Notes under the pieces: generated by a model
What the model saw: the letters and a program-made list of their open reading frames with translations, nothing else
The model's database searches: none
What the model was told of the DNA's origin: nothing
NCBI RefSeq assembly: GCF_013522705.1
Contig: NZ_JAAMRE010000039.1
Location: 1 to 53,510, forward strand
Length of the DNA stretch: 53,510 nt
Reading direction: 5' to 3'
DNA from: Pseudomonas lurida
GTDB taxonomy: Bacteria; Pseudomonadota; Gammaproteobacteria; Pseudomonadales; Pseudomonadaceae
Part shown: piece after piece, positions 16,243-23,712 of the stretch
Numbering within the stretch: the stretch's first letter is position 1
How the letters are laid out: every line of letters begins with the position of its first letter
Translations under genes and position numbers: made by a program

Positions 16243-17966
16243 CAAATGCCTACCATAATTGGATTTTCGTAGAAGCCACTCGTATCAGGCTCGCCCGCAT
16301 TCGCCAGCACCCGACCTATGGCCATGATCAGCGCGACAGCGCCGTCGATCTTGTTGTCATCGCCCTGCTTGATGGGGCGAACGACGTCGTCGTTGCCCGG
16401 CAGGTTCTTGCCAATCACGTTGCCGACACACCAGGTCATGATCGGATTGCCGTCGTGATGAAACCGGCCCGCTTCAATGGCGGCCTCCAACTCCTTCATG
16501 GGGTCGGACATGTTGGTGTAGTTTTGCGTGATCGTGATCGGCTCAAAACCCTGGTCATCAAGGTCATGACTCAGGCCTGTCGCACCATGAGGGTCAATCG
16601 GACACTCGCGAACCGGGGCTTGGTGGTTCGCCTCCTTGGTGTCCTCGAGGATCTCGCGGTAGTCGACCTCTGCCCCGTCGGTCACATCCAGATGCTTGGA
16701 GTGAATCCAGGCCTGGAAGCGCTCAGCCATTCGCTTGTTATCGGTATTGAAGGCAGTGTCGTACGGAACCCAGAACTTCGGCGCAATGCTGTAGTAGTGG
16801 TTCTTGCCATCGACCACCCGCCAGAACAACCTGGCCCTCGAGTTCATATCGAGCTTGCGCGCTAAGTCGAAACCGGCAATCCACTCCTGCCCCTCGAACT
16901 GCTCCAGGGTCAGCGACGTGTCTTCACATGCCTTCCAGCTTTCCATGTTGTAGAAGCCGGACTTGGCGCTCACCCAAAGGTTGAGGTGCTTGGTTTTGAA
17001 CGTGTTGGCGAAGCGCGCCGAACGAATGGCCCTGGCCTGCTGACTTTCCAGGTACTCCTGAAACACCGAGACGCCGTGGTTCGGATTGGCCTTGGCCAAC
17101 ATCTTCGGGTCGGTCCAGTCGTCTCCCTCGTCCAGCGTCCAGATCCAGCCGAACAACTCTTCGTCCGGTACGGTGCCGGCCAGCATCTCAACGACCTGGC
17201 GCCGCTTGTCGTAGCACGGCCCCTCAATATCGGCGCCGGCGGTGGTGATGATGAACATCAACGGCTGACGCCGTGCGCCCATGCCTGTGAGCATGGTGTC
17301 GTACTGGGCCGAAGTTGGGTGTTCGTGATACTCGTCGACGATGGCGCAGCTTGGAGATGCACCGTCGCCAGGGTTGCCGATCAGCGGCTCGAAGCGGCTG
17401 AAGTCGGACGGGATGTTCATGTTCGAGGCGTTCACCTCGATCCCGGCAGCCTGAATCAGCATCGGCGACTTGCTGACCATCAGCTTGGCGGGCCGGAAAA
17501 CCTCCCAGGCTTGCTTCTCAGTGGTCGCGCCGGCGTACACTTCGGCACCGAATTCGCCATCGGCGACGAACATGCTGATGCCCACGCCTCCGGCAACAAC
17601 CGATTTGCCGTTCTTCCTGGGCACTTCCCAGTAGCTTTCACGGAACCGGCGGTGCCCTCCCTTCTTCTTTACCCAGCCGAATGTCACGGCCAGGCCAAAA
17701 AGCTGCCAAGGCTCGAGCGTGATCAGCTGACGCTTGAATGCCCACTCACCCTTGGTGTGTGGTAACAGCTGCATCAGCTTGAGCTTTTTCTCTGCCTTCG
17801 CTGGGTCGAACTTGAAACGGAACCCGCGCTTACGGCTGGCCGCCAGGTCGTCGAAGTGGCGCTGCACTGCCTGGTGTATGTAGCGGCATGCCGGGACCTT
17901 CCCGCGGAGCAACGACCGACCCCACGCCATCGCCTTGTCGACGTTGGGATGGGCAGATTTGGTCAT
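16242..17966 (-). CDS. Terminase large subunit
   Basis: A 574-aa packaging ATPase and nuclease. Walker A-like PRKNGKS at residues 116-122, Walker B CAIVDE at 207-212, then YHEHPTSAQYDTMLTGMGARRQPLMFIITTAG as the coupling motif region. The nuclease domain begins with WIAGFDLARKLD and ends with DGAVALIMAIGR, supplying acidic metal ligands. It is of the HK97/P27-associated type. TGATG overlap with the small subunit. Confidence 0.96.
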   Translation of the reverse strand: MTKSAHPNVDKAMAWGRSLLRGKVPACRYIHQAVQRHFDDLAASRKRGFRFKFDPAKAEKKLKLMQLLPHTKGEWAFKRQLITLEPWQLFGLAVTFGWVKKKGGHRRFRESYWEVPRKNGKSVVAGGVGISMFVADGEFGAEVYAGATTEKQAWEVFRPAKLMVSKSPMLIQAAGIEVNASNMNIPSDFSRFEPLIGNPGDGASPSCAIVDEYHEHPTSAQYDTMLTGMGARRQPLMFIITTAGADIEGPCYDKRRQVVEMLAGTVPDEELFGWIWTLDEGDDWTDPKMLAKANPNHGVSVFQEYLESQQARAIRSARFANTFKTKHLNLWVSAKSGFYNMESWKACEDTSLTLEQFEGQEWIAGFDLARKLDMNSRARLFWRVVDGKNHYYSIAPKFWVPYDTAFNTDNKRMAERFQAWIHSKHLDVTDGAEVDYREILEDTKEANHQAPVRECPIDPHGATGLSHDLDDQGFEPITITQNYTNMSDPMKELEAAIEAGRFHHDGNPIMTWCVGNVIGKNLPGNDDVVRPIKQGDDNKIDGAVALIMAIGRVLANAGEPDTSGFYENPIMVGI

Positions 17967-18451
17967 CAGCTACTCAGTAGTTTGGCGAATTCATTGGTTT
18001 CTTTTTCCTTGTTGCCGCCGATGAGTCGCGTGCGGCTGGCCGGGTCCAGGCCCAGCATCGAACCGAACGTCACCATCTGGCGCATCGTTTCGTTCGCGGC
18101 GGTAAGCGCGGGGTTCTTCATCGGTCCACCGGTGGCTCCGGTAACGACGATGCCGTGCAGCTGTATCGATTCCTGCGCAAGCCTCCAGTTGTCGTAGGCG
18201 CTACAGAAGGCCTCGACGTTGTGCAGGTCCGTGATCGCCACCACGTTCTCGCGCAGCAGCTCCGGAACAATCATGTTCCACATGGTGGCGGCCCGAGGGG
18301 TGAACCACTCAGGCGGATCGATCTGGGTAATCTTGGAAAACTGCGGCTCGGCTGTGTTCAGCGCGCGCTTGCCAGGGTTTCCGGCGAGTGCTTTTTTGGC
18401 CGTTGGCTTGGGTTTGCGACCACGGCCGGCGACCGTGGCGGTGCCTCCCAT
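17966..18451 (-). CDS. Terminase small subunit, P27 family
   Basis: A 161-aa small terminase of the P27 family. It begins MGGTATVAGRGRKPKPTAKKALAGNPGKRALN, the hallmark basic start with LAGNPGKR. The helical core is PPEWFTPRAATMWNMIVPELLRENVVAITDLHNVEAFCSAYDNWRLAQE. It recognises the packaging site. The HNH nuclease gene upstream and the GC-rich spacer between them suggest a cos-type packaging system. Confidence 0.92.
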   Translation of the reverse strand: MGGTATVAGRGRKPKPTAKKALAGNPGKRALNTAEPQFSKITQIDPPEWFTPRAATMWNMIVPELLRENVVAITDLHNVEAFCSAYDNWRLAQESIQLHGIVVTGATGGPMKNPALTAANETMRQMVTFGSMLGLDPASRTRLIGGNKEKETNEFAKLLSS

Positions 18452-18586
18452 CGCGCAACTCCTGAATTTTTAATTTCGCGGGTGTAAGAAAAAGGCCAAG
18501 GGGACGGTCTAGCTACCAAAAGCCCCAGACTTTTGCCCCTCCCCCTCCGGTATTGAGAATCAACCTCATAAACCCGTCACAGTCGG
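18452..18586. other. Spacer between terS and HNH gene, possible cos region
   Basis: A 135-bp gene-free spacer with a C-rich run near 18534-18550 (TTTTGCCCCTCCCCCTCC). It is the usual position of cos when an HNH nuclease flanks terS. No cleavage site can be defined from sequence alone. Confidence 0.35.
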
Positions 18587-18982
18587 TCAATTCGCACGAT
18601 TTCTCGATGGATTGCCCCAACCGCCGTCCTCTGACGCTGTCTTGCGGCTGTGGCACGAGTGGCAGAGCGACTGCCAGTTGCTGCGATCCCAGAAGAGGGC
18701 CATGTCTCCCTTGTGAGGCACGATGTGGTCAACCTCAGTGGCAGCCGCAACCTCACCGCGTCGCTCGTGCTCCGCGCATAGGGGGTGCTTGACTAAGAAC
18801 CCTTTGCTTGCCTGCTGCCACTTATAGTTGTAGCCGCGCTGCGCACTGGTTTCGCGTTGCCTCTCACGCCTCTTTGCCTCGGCACTCTTTCCAATGTCAG
18901 CATGGTCATCGCAGTAGCGAGCGTTTCGGGTCAGCGCATTGCAGCCCTGAGCGTTGCATGGTTTCTTCGGTCTCAAAGGCAT
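18587..18982 (-). CDS. HNH endonuclease of the packaging module
   Basis: A 131-aa HNH nuclease. N-terminal zinc-like Cys/His motif PCNAQGCNALTRNARYCDDH, then the HNH core TEVDHIVPHKGD, SNWQSLCHSCHSRKTA. It lies just upstream of terS. In HK97-type cos phages an HNH protein in this position works with terminase in cleaving cos DNA; that role is inferred here. It begins a late sub-block after the two membrane proteins. Confidence 0.9.
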   Translation of the reverse strand: MPLRPKKPCNAQGCNALTRNARYCDDHADIGKSAEAKRRERQRETSAQRGYNYKWQQASKGFLVKHPLCAEHERRGEVAAATEVDHIVPHKGDMALFWDRSNWQSLCHSCHSRKTASEDGGWGNPSRNRAN

Positions 18983-19000
18983 AACCGCACCAACTCCGAA

Positions 19001-19339
19001 TCATTGAGCAGCGCGACTGAGCGCTTCATCGGCCTTATCAGCTGCCTTGGCCGCCGTGTCTGCCGCCTGGACCGCCGTGTTCGATGCCTCTTGCACCTTG
19101 ACCGCCGCGTCCTGGGTCTTCTCGGCCAAAGAGGTCAGCCGAAGGTCACGCTTGCCCAGGGCGGCGTCGTAAGCGGCGCGTACTTCGGCAAGCTGCTTGG
19201 TCTGCTCGCTGCTGGCTGACCATACACCGGCCTGGTATCCAAGGATGGATCCGCCGGCTACCAGCAACAGCGCGATTACCCAAACCTCAGCCCGCCTCCA
19301 CCAGTGGCGGGCGATGAAGTTGATTGCGCATCTGTCCAT
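19001..19339 (-). CDS. Membrane-anchored coiled-coil protein, putative spanin-like lysis protein
   Basis: A 112-aa protein with one N-terminal membrane segment at about residues 18-36 (EVWVIALLLVAGGSILGYQAGVW), then a long Ala/Lys/Glu-rich helix (LAEVRAAYDAALGKRDLRLTSLAEKTQDAAVKVQEASNTAVQAADTAAKAADKADEAL). This signal-anchor plus periplasmic coiled-coil plan is that of an inner-membrane spanin (Rz). It directly follows another membrane protein gene and both lie just downstream of the late promoter. No overlapping Rz1-type lipoprotein frame was confirmed, so the lysis role is inference. Confidence 0.6.
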   Translation of the reverse strand: MDRCAINFIARHWWRRAEVWVIALLLVAGGSILGYQAGVWSASSEQTKQLAEVRAAYDAALGKRDLRLTSLAEKTQDAAVKVQEASNTAVQAADTAAKAADKADEALSRAAQ

Positions 19340-19710
19340 CAGTTGACGCCTCCCAGCTTGGTTCGCAGGCGGGCGATCTCATCGCTCTGCGAGGTGACCG
19401 TTGCAGTGAGTTGCGCGACCTGGCTGGTGAGCGCCTCAATCTTGCCCTCCATCCGTCCAACCGCCGCAGCGAGCTCGTTGCGCTCTTTGGCGAACTGGTC
19501 GGCGCGTGCCTCGGCGGCGTTCGCTCGTGCACGCTCAGTGTCCAGTAGTTCGTTCAATCGCCTGACGGTGCCGATGTCGGCGTTATCCATCGCCCGATCG
19601 GTGGCGTCCTTCGAGAGGAACTTGCGAAGCCAAAGTAGGCCGCCAAGCGCGACGGTGGCACTACCGCCAAGCCAGGTAGCCGTGCCTGGGCCGAAGTCAG
19701 TAGGATCCAT
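19339..19710 (-). CDS. Small membrane protein with coiled coil, putative holin or lysis component
   Basis: A 123-aa protein, the first gene after the late terminator. One membrane segment at about residues 12-29 (TWLGGSATVALGGLLWLRKFL), then a long heptad-rich region (VRRLNELLDTERARANAAEARADQFAKERNELAAAVGRMEGKIEALTSQVAQLTATV). It is of a type found at the start of late operons in Pseudomonas prophages. No endolysin is visible in the window, so a lysis role is suggested by position and topology only. Confidence 0.6.
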   Translation of the reverse strand: MDPTDFGPGTATWLGGSATVALGGLLWLRKFLSKDATDRAMDNADIGTVRRLNELLDTERARANAAEARADQFAKERNELAAAVGRMEGKIEALTSQVAQLTATVTSQSDEIARLRTKLGGVN

Positions 19711-19731
19711 CCGATACTCCAGAAACGAAAA

Positions 19732-19753
19732 AGCCCCGCACAGTGGCGGGGCT
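19732..19753 (-). terminator. Terminator just downstream of the late promoter (tR'-like)
   Basis: Stem AGCCCCGC/GCGGGGCT, 8 bp with a 6-base loop, followed on the minus strand by TTTTTCGTTTC. It lies about 45 bp downstream of the predicted late start and before all late genes, as lambda tR' does. Confidence 0.85.
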
Positions 19754-19803
19754 CAGAATTTTGGGTCGTCTCTCATAACGCGCAAGATCGACATGATGGG
19801 GTT

Positions 19804-19832
19804 AATTTACGGCCAGTCGGCCAATGGGTCAA
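19804..19832 (-). promoter_or_regulatory. Late promoter (pR'-like)
   Basis: On the minus strand TTGACC (19832-19827) and TAAATT (19809-19804) are separated by exactly 17 bp. The -35 overlaps the stop codon of the Q-like gene. With the terminator at 19732-19753 this forms the promoter-terminator pair expected of a Q-controlled late operon. Confidence 0.72.
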
Positions 19833-20392
19833 GCGGCATCTACAAAGATTTGCTCACTGTCGAATATCTCGGTCGCGTGGATGACAGCCTGCTCTTCCAG
19901 CTTCTCCAAACGCTTGTGGATTCCGCCGCGCCAGTTGCGGCGCGTCCGCTCCGGGGAGCCAGCAAGATCCCAGGTGTTCATGTCGTAAAACTCGGCGGGC
20001 AGCACGATCATATCTGTGGAGCGTTTCCCTATCTGCACGCCTTTCAGCTTCGGTATGGCCCACGCTGTCAGCGCCTTATAGACGAACAGCTGTGGCGCCG
20101 GGGAAACCATGCGGGCCACCAGCCTGCCGATGGCACCGACCTTGTTGGCCTTGTGCGTTGAGTACTTGGCCACCAACACATCCCATTGCGCTGGATCGAG
20201 TTGACGATGAAGCAGCGCGTACAGGCAGCAGTCGTAATCGAACTTGTCGCGCACGGACAACGTGCTGCCGGTGCCGCCCTGGCGAAGGTCGGCGTCGATC
20301 AACTTTTGCCATGACTGCTTGGTGCTGTTGTCTATGTTGTCTGCTGCCAGCACCCGCACCAGGGTACCCATCACGTCCTTATACATAGCCAT
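19829..20392 (-). CDS. Putative late antiterminator (Q-like)
   Basis: A 187-aa protein that I would not have named by sequence alone. The C-terminal FYDMNTWDLAGSPERTRRNWRGGIHKRLEKLEEQAV looks like a helix-turn-helix DNA-binding region, and the N-terminal half is helical. The position decides the call: last gene of the early operon, its stop overlapping a strong promoter that is followed within 50 bp by a terminator, then all late genes. That is the Q-pR'-tR' arrangement. Four further intrinsic terminators inside the late operon also call for an antiterminator. Confidence 0.68.
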   Translation of the reverse strand: MAMYKDVMGTLVRVLAADNIDNSTKQSWQKLIDADLRQGGTGSTLSVRDKFDYDCCLYALLHRQLDPAQWDVLVAKYSTHKANKVGAIGRLVARMVSPAPQLFVYKALTAWAIPKLKGVQIGKRSTDMIVLPAEFYDMNTWDLAGSPERTRRNWRGGIHKRLEKLEEQAVIHATEIFDSEQIFVDAA

Positions 20393-20395
20393 GGC

Positions 20396-20710
20396 TCAAT
20401 CCCCTGTGTAATTGGTGCCGCCGGCGCCGCGGCGGTTGTTCTGTTCGTATTGCTCGTGGGCACCGCCGATAACATGGCGAGCCCTGGCGATCTCGGTGAG
20501 CGCGTCTTTCAACCGCGCATTCAGCACCGGCACTACATCGCTCAACGGAAGAGTCTGGAGCGTGTGGCCGCAGACCCAACCAGAGCCCAGGCAGTGATCG
20601 CACTCGAGGTAGTGGAAAAGCCCGAGCACTTCGCCCTTCCCGTGGCAGAGGTTGCACTCGACGATGAACTTCAACTCCCGTCGGAATGCTGGGCCATGAG
20701 ACTTTTTCAT
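20396..20710 (-). CDS. Small zinc-finger-like phage protein
   Basis: A 104-aa protein with two CxxCxGxG repeats: CNLCHGKGEV near residue 19 and CDHCLGSGW near residue 37, like the zinc-binding repeats of DnaJ. The C-terminal half (ALTEIARARHVIGGAHEQYEQNN) is helical. It is found between Q-like genes and nin-region genes in related phages. The ATG overlaps the previous stop (ATGA). Function unknown; a DNA- or RNA-binding role is possible. Confidence 0.72.
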   Translation of the reverse strand: MKKSHGPAFRRELKFIVECNLCHGKGEVLGLFHYLECDHCLGSGWVCGHTLQTLPLSDVVPVLNARLKDALTEIARARHVIGGAHEQYEQNNRRGAGGTNYTGD

Positions 20711-20961
20711 TCGGCCTCCAGGGGCAAGAAGTGCACGTCTGCGCGCGCAGCAATAAGCCCGCCACCGACAGCAAAAGTGCCTTTTTCAACCCCCATTACC
20801 ACTGCAGGGCGATACCACGTTCCGCACCATTCGAAATTATCGAAGTTGGTCGGGCGCTGGTCGAGAACCTCAGTTTTGACCGCAACGCCTTTGACGATAT
20901 AGCGAACAGTTACCTTCTGTTCGCCATCCTTGACGAGGTACAGCCACGTCGGATTAGCCAT
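20707..20961 (-). CDS. Hypothetical early protein, 84 aa
   Basis: An 84-aa protein, MANPTWLYLVKDGEQKVTVRYIVKGVAVKTEVLDQRPTNFDNFEWCGTWYRPAVVMG. It is beta-rich and has no motif I recognise. I take the ATG at 20961; the longer frame reaches into the upstream recombinase gene. Coupled to the zinc-finger gene. Confidence 0.6.
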   Translation of the reverse strand: MANPTWLYLVKDGEQKVTVRYIVKGVAVKTEVLDQRPTNFDNFEWCGTWYRPAVVMGVEKGTFAVGGGLIAARADVHFLPLEAE

Positions 20962-20977
20962 TTTTAAACCTCGCCTT

Positions 20978-22258
20978 TTATGGTTTCTGAATTTGGCTAG
21001 AGGCCGCGTCATTCATGGCCTCTGCGTCATTGTGCGAATTTCCGCTTCTAGTCATGGTCGAGCGGTGAATGAGCTTGAAACCCTTCCCGTCTAACCAGTC
21101 GTGCCACTTCACCAACGCCTCGCGCTTGAGCAGTTCGGCCGATGTGTGGATGTAGGTCTGCACGTTGCGGGTGAGCGTGTGGTTCACCAGCATCTCGCCA
21201 ATGAGGAAGTCGACGCCCAGGTCTGTCCACCCGGTTCGGGCCACCTTGCGCAGGTCGTGGCTCGTCCACTCACCCTTGCCCAGCCTGGTGAACACTGCGC
21301 AGGCCTGACTGTCACTGATCGGCCCACGGCCCCGCGCCGGGAACACGTAGGTGCCCTTGTAGCCCTTGGCTGACTGCCAGTCCCGATACCGCTCCAGCAG
21401 CGCGCACACCTGATGGGTCAGTGGCAGGTGATGTTCGCAACGGGTCTTGGTGTTTTCGGTGGGGATGAACCACTCACCCTGCTCACCCAGGGTGAAGTGG
21501 GACCACTGCGCTTGCCTGGTCTCGCCTGCCCGGGTGCCGTGGCACAGCATCATCAGGGCCAGCATGCAGTCCTGTGGGTGCTGATCGAAGCCGGCGGCCA
21601 GTTCGCCAATCACTTCCTCGAGCTGTACGGCGCGCAGACGAGACGGCTTTGGCTGGATGCGGGCCTTGGTGAAGTCAGTGAACTTGAACCCGGCAATGGG
21701 GTTGGTGGTGATCAGGCGCAGCTTCTCGGCCTGGCGGAACGCAACCACCAGTACGCCCCACATCAGACGGACATACGACAGCGACATTTCAGCCTGCATC
21801 GGCCACATGACCAGTTTGTCGAGGGTGGAACGGTCGATGTCCTCCACCGACAACTCCGCGAGCCGTGGCTTCAGGTGGCAGGCGATGATCGAGGTGTTGG
21901 TGGAACGCCGCTTGGCTGAAAGACTGCGATCAATGGCTTGGCGCGCGGTGAACCAGTCGAGCAGATCGCCGACAGTCTGCAAGGTGCCGGCGGCGGCCGA
22001 GGCCTTTGGGTCAGCGGCCAGACGTTCGCGGATTTTCGGCAACGCGACGATCAACCCTTTCACCGGCAGCTGAGGAAACCCGGCGATCTTGTCCCACTTG
22101 CCGCCTGACACGAGGTACCAGGTTCCGCGCTCGCGGTTTTGATGGAAGCGGAAGTACACGCCAGGGTACCGAGCGTCACGCAGATCGCGGATCTGGTTGT
22201 TACTGGCCTGCCTGCGGATCTCCGCATCGGTAAACGAAGTGAGCATTGTCTGGGTCAT
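20978..22258 (-). CDS. Tyrosine recombinase in the early (nin-like) region
   Basis: A 426-aa tyrosine recombinase, separate from the terminal integrase. The active-site set is complete: Arg243 in CHGTRAGE, Lys271 in TENTKT, His334 and Arg337 in SHDLRK, His360, and Tyr369 in TYIHTSAEL. Residues 90-200 form the SAM-like core-binding domain. The N-terminal arm has a DUF4102-like strand pattern (RYPGVYFRFHQNRERGTWYLV). It sits between a VRR-NUC nuclease and small early genes, far from any att site. It could serve dimer resolution, host-site integration by an alternative route, or replicative recombination. Confidence 0.88.
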   Translation of the reverse strand: MTQTMLTSFTDAEIRRQASNNQIRDLRDARYPGVYFRFHQNRERGTWYLVSGGKWDKIAGFPQLPVKGLIVALPKIRERLAADPKASAAAGTLQTVGDLLDWFTARQAIDRSLSAKRRSTNTSIIACHLKPRLAELSVEDIDRSTLDKLVMWPMQAEMSLSYVRLMWGVLVVAFRQAEKLRLITTNPIAGFKFTDFTKARIQPKPSRLRAVQLEEVIGELAAGFDQHPQDCMLALMMLCHGTRAGETRQAQWSHFTLGEQGEWFIPTENTKTRCEHHLPLTHQVCALLERYRDWQSAKGYKGTYVFPARGRGPISDSQACAVFTRLGKGEWTSHDLRKVARTGWTDLGVDFLIGEMLVNHTLTRNVQTYIHTSAELLKREALVKWHDWLDGKGFKLIHRSTMTRSGNSHNDAEAMNDAASSQIQKP

Positions 22259-22686
22259 GCGGCAGCCTTGGTTTGAGGTAGGAGTAGGTAGGCCCTCACA
22301 GCCTCGATGGCGTCGAAGTGCCCACGACAGACGATGGCCAGGTAACCCTGACCAGTCAGCGCCTGCAGGTATGCGTCCTGGGCCGGAGATACAGCCGCGT
22401 CGTGCGGCGCGGTCGCCTTGAATTCGATGTACAGGCCGAAGTACCCGCCGCGGGCCATGGGCAGTACCAGGTCGGGAACGCCGGCCTTCACGCCCTGCTC
22501 TTTCAGCTTGATCGCCACCAGCTTGTGCCGGTGCCCACCGTTAGGGACGTGGTAGATCAGCTTCGCAGCAGCGGGATAGCGCAGGCTGATCTCCTTGAGC
22601 AAGGCGGCCTGCTCCAGCCCCTCACGGTCGATGGACTTGGCGCGCGCGGGCTTCGCGCCAACGGACTGTGGGTTAAAGGGCTTCAA
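22255..22686 (-). CDS. VRR-NUC domain nuclease
   Basis: A 143-aa single-domain VRR-NUC nuclease, a PD-(D/E)XK type often acting on Holliday junctions or flaps. Motifs seen are YHVPNGG, the catalytic GVPDLVLP, YIEFKA (E-x-K) and SPAQDAYLQAL. It takes the place filled by RusA or Rap in other lambdoid phages, next to the recombinase with which it overlaps by four bases. Confidence 0.9.
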   Translation of the reverse strand: MKPFNPQSVGAKPARAKSIDREGLEQAALLKEISLRYPAAAKLIYHVPNGGHRHKLVAIKLKEQGVKAGVPDLVLPMARGGYFGLYIEFKATAPHDAAVSPAQDAYLQALTGQGYLAIVCRGHFDAIEAVRAYLLLPQTKAAA

Positions 22687-22979
22687 AGTTTCACCTTCCC
22701 TTCACGGATCAGGATGTCCTGGGTGCGCATAACGCCCTCGGCGAGAAACAAGCGGATCTCGTACTTGGTCAGCTGGCCAGGTGCGCGCAGCCGGCCATCG
22801 GCGATATCGTGGCAATAGCCGCAGGCCCATGCAGCCTGGAAGTCGTTCGGCTTCATGCCAACGCCGCATGTTCCGGCAAGGCGGTAGTGCGCCAGGACTG
22901 TGGTGGACGGCTCGCAAGAACAGCCAGGAAAGCGCACCTGGCAATCGCGATCACGCGCGGCTTTGGTGAGCTTGCTCAT
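22683..22979 (-). CDS. YbcO-like (DUF1364) nuclease
   Basis: A 98-aa protein of the DUF1364/YbcO family, a small HNH-type nuclease fold. Pattern MSKLTKAARDRDCQVRFPGCSCEPSTTVLAHYRLAGTCGVGMKPNDFQAAWACGYCHDIADGR carries the expected Cys/His residues (CQV, LAHYR, CGYCHD). It overlaps the end of P by 29 bases. Lambdoid nin regions often carry this gene. Confidence 0.87.
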   Translation of the reverse strand: MSKLTKAARDRDCQVRFPGCSCEPSTTVLAHYRLAGTCGVGMKPNDFQAAWACGYCHDIADGRLRAPGQLTKYEIRLFLAEGVMRTQDILIREGKVKL

Positions 22980-23712
22980 CGCGCCTCCCGATACCGAATC
23001 TGGCCATCAACTGTTGGCGAGCCGCTTTGCCGTCAGTTGTGATCCCCATTCGGGCTACCTGAGCAGAGGCGACCCGCTCAGTGAGCTCGGAGGCACGTTC
23101 CGCGGCTGACTTGTTGCCGTCGTAACCGATGCCGACGGCGATTTCCTCAAGAGGCAGTCCCTGTACCAGACGGCGGATGGTGATGTCGTACGCCCGGTCA
23201 AAGACCTTGCTGGCCTTTTCTGGAATCAGGTCGCCAAGGTTGTGCATCTCGCACTGGAGCGCAGCATGTCGCACTGCAACGTGGGACCAAGTGCGCGCGC
23301 CGAAACGGCTTGGGTGTGAGTTTTCGAGCGCCTCACGGAACGCCTTATCGTGGGAAGGAATGCCCAACATCTCGGGTGTCGGCTGGCACCACTTGATGAA
23401 CTTGCCGACGCTTGGAGCGAAGTCGCCACCGATCTGGCGGCAGTTCTGCAGGCCGTAACGGATCTGCTCAAGGGTCGTTATCCCCGCAACGATGAACGCC
23501 TTGATCCAGCTGCGCTTGGCAGCATTCAGCGAATCGGCATCAGGCCAGGCCTGTTTCCAGGCAGGGAAAATCGCCTGCAATTCTTTGAACAGCGCGTTCA
23601 CGACGTCGGCGGTGCCCGGAGGCAACTGCTTCGGCTGAACCAGCGCTACCGGTGGTAGATTGCCCATCGTGCTGAGCAGTTGTTCGGTGCTGCGTGGCTT
23701 CTTGTTTTCCAT
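22951..23712 (-). CDS. Replication protein P (helicase loader)
   Basis: A 253-aa protein of the lambda P family. Central features are NALFKELQAIFPAWKQAWPDADSLNAAKRSWIKAF and QIGGDFAPSVGKFIKWCQP. It would bring host DnaB to the O-bound origin. The ATG at 23712 overlaps the stop of O (TGATG), giving the usual O-P coupling. C-terminus DGKAARQQLMARFGIGR. Confidence 0.85.
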   Translation of the reverse strand: MENKKPRSTEQLLSTMGNLPPVALVQPKQLPPGTADVVNALFKELQAIFPAWKQAWPDADSLNAAKRSWIKAFIVAGITTLEQIRYGLQNCRQIGGDFAPSVGKFIKWCQPTPEMLGIPSHDKAFREALENSHPSRFGARTWSHVAVRHAALQCEMHNLGDLIPEKASKVFDRAYDITIRRLVQGLPLEEIAVGIGYDGNKSAAERASELTERVASAQVARMGITTDGKAARQQLMARFGIGRRDEQAHQSRA

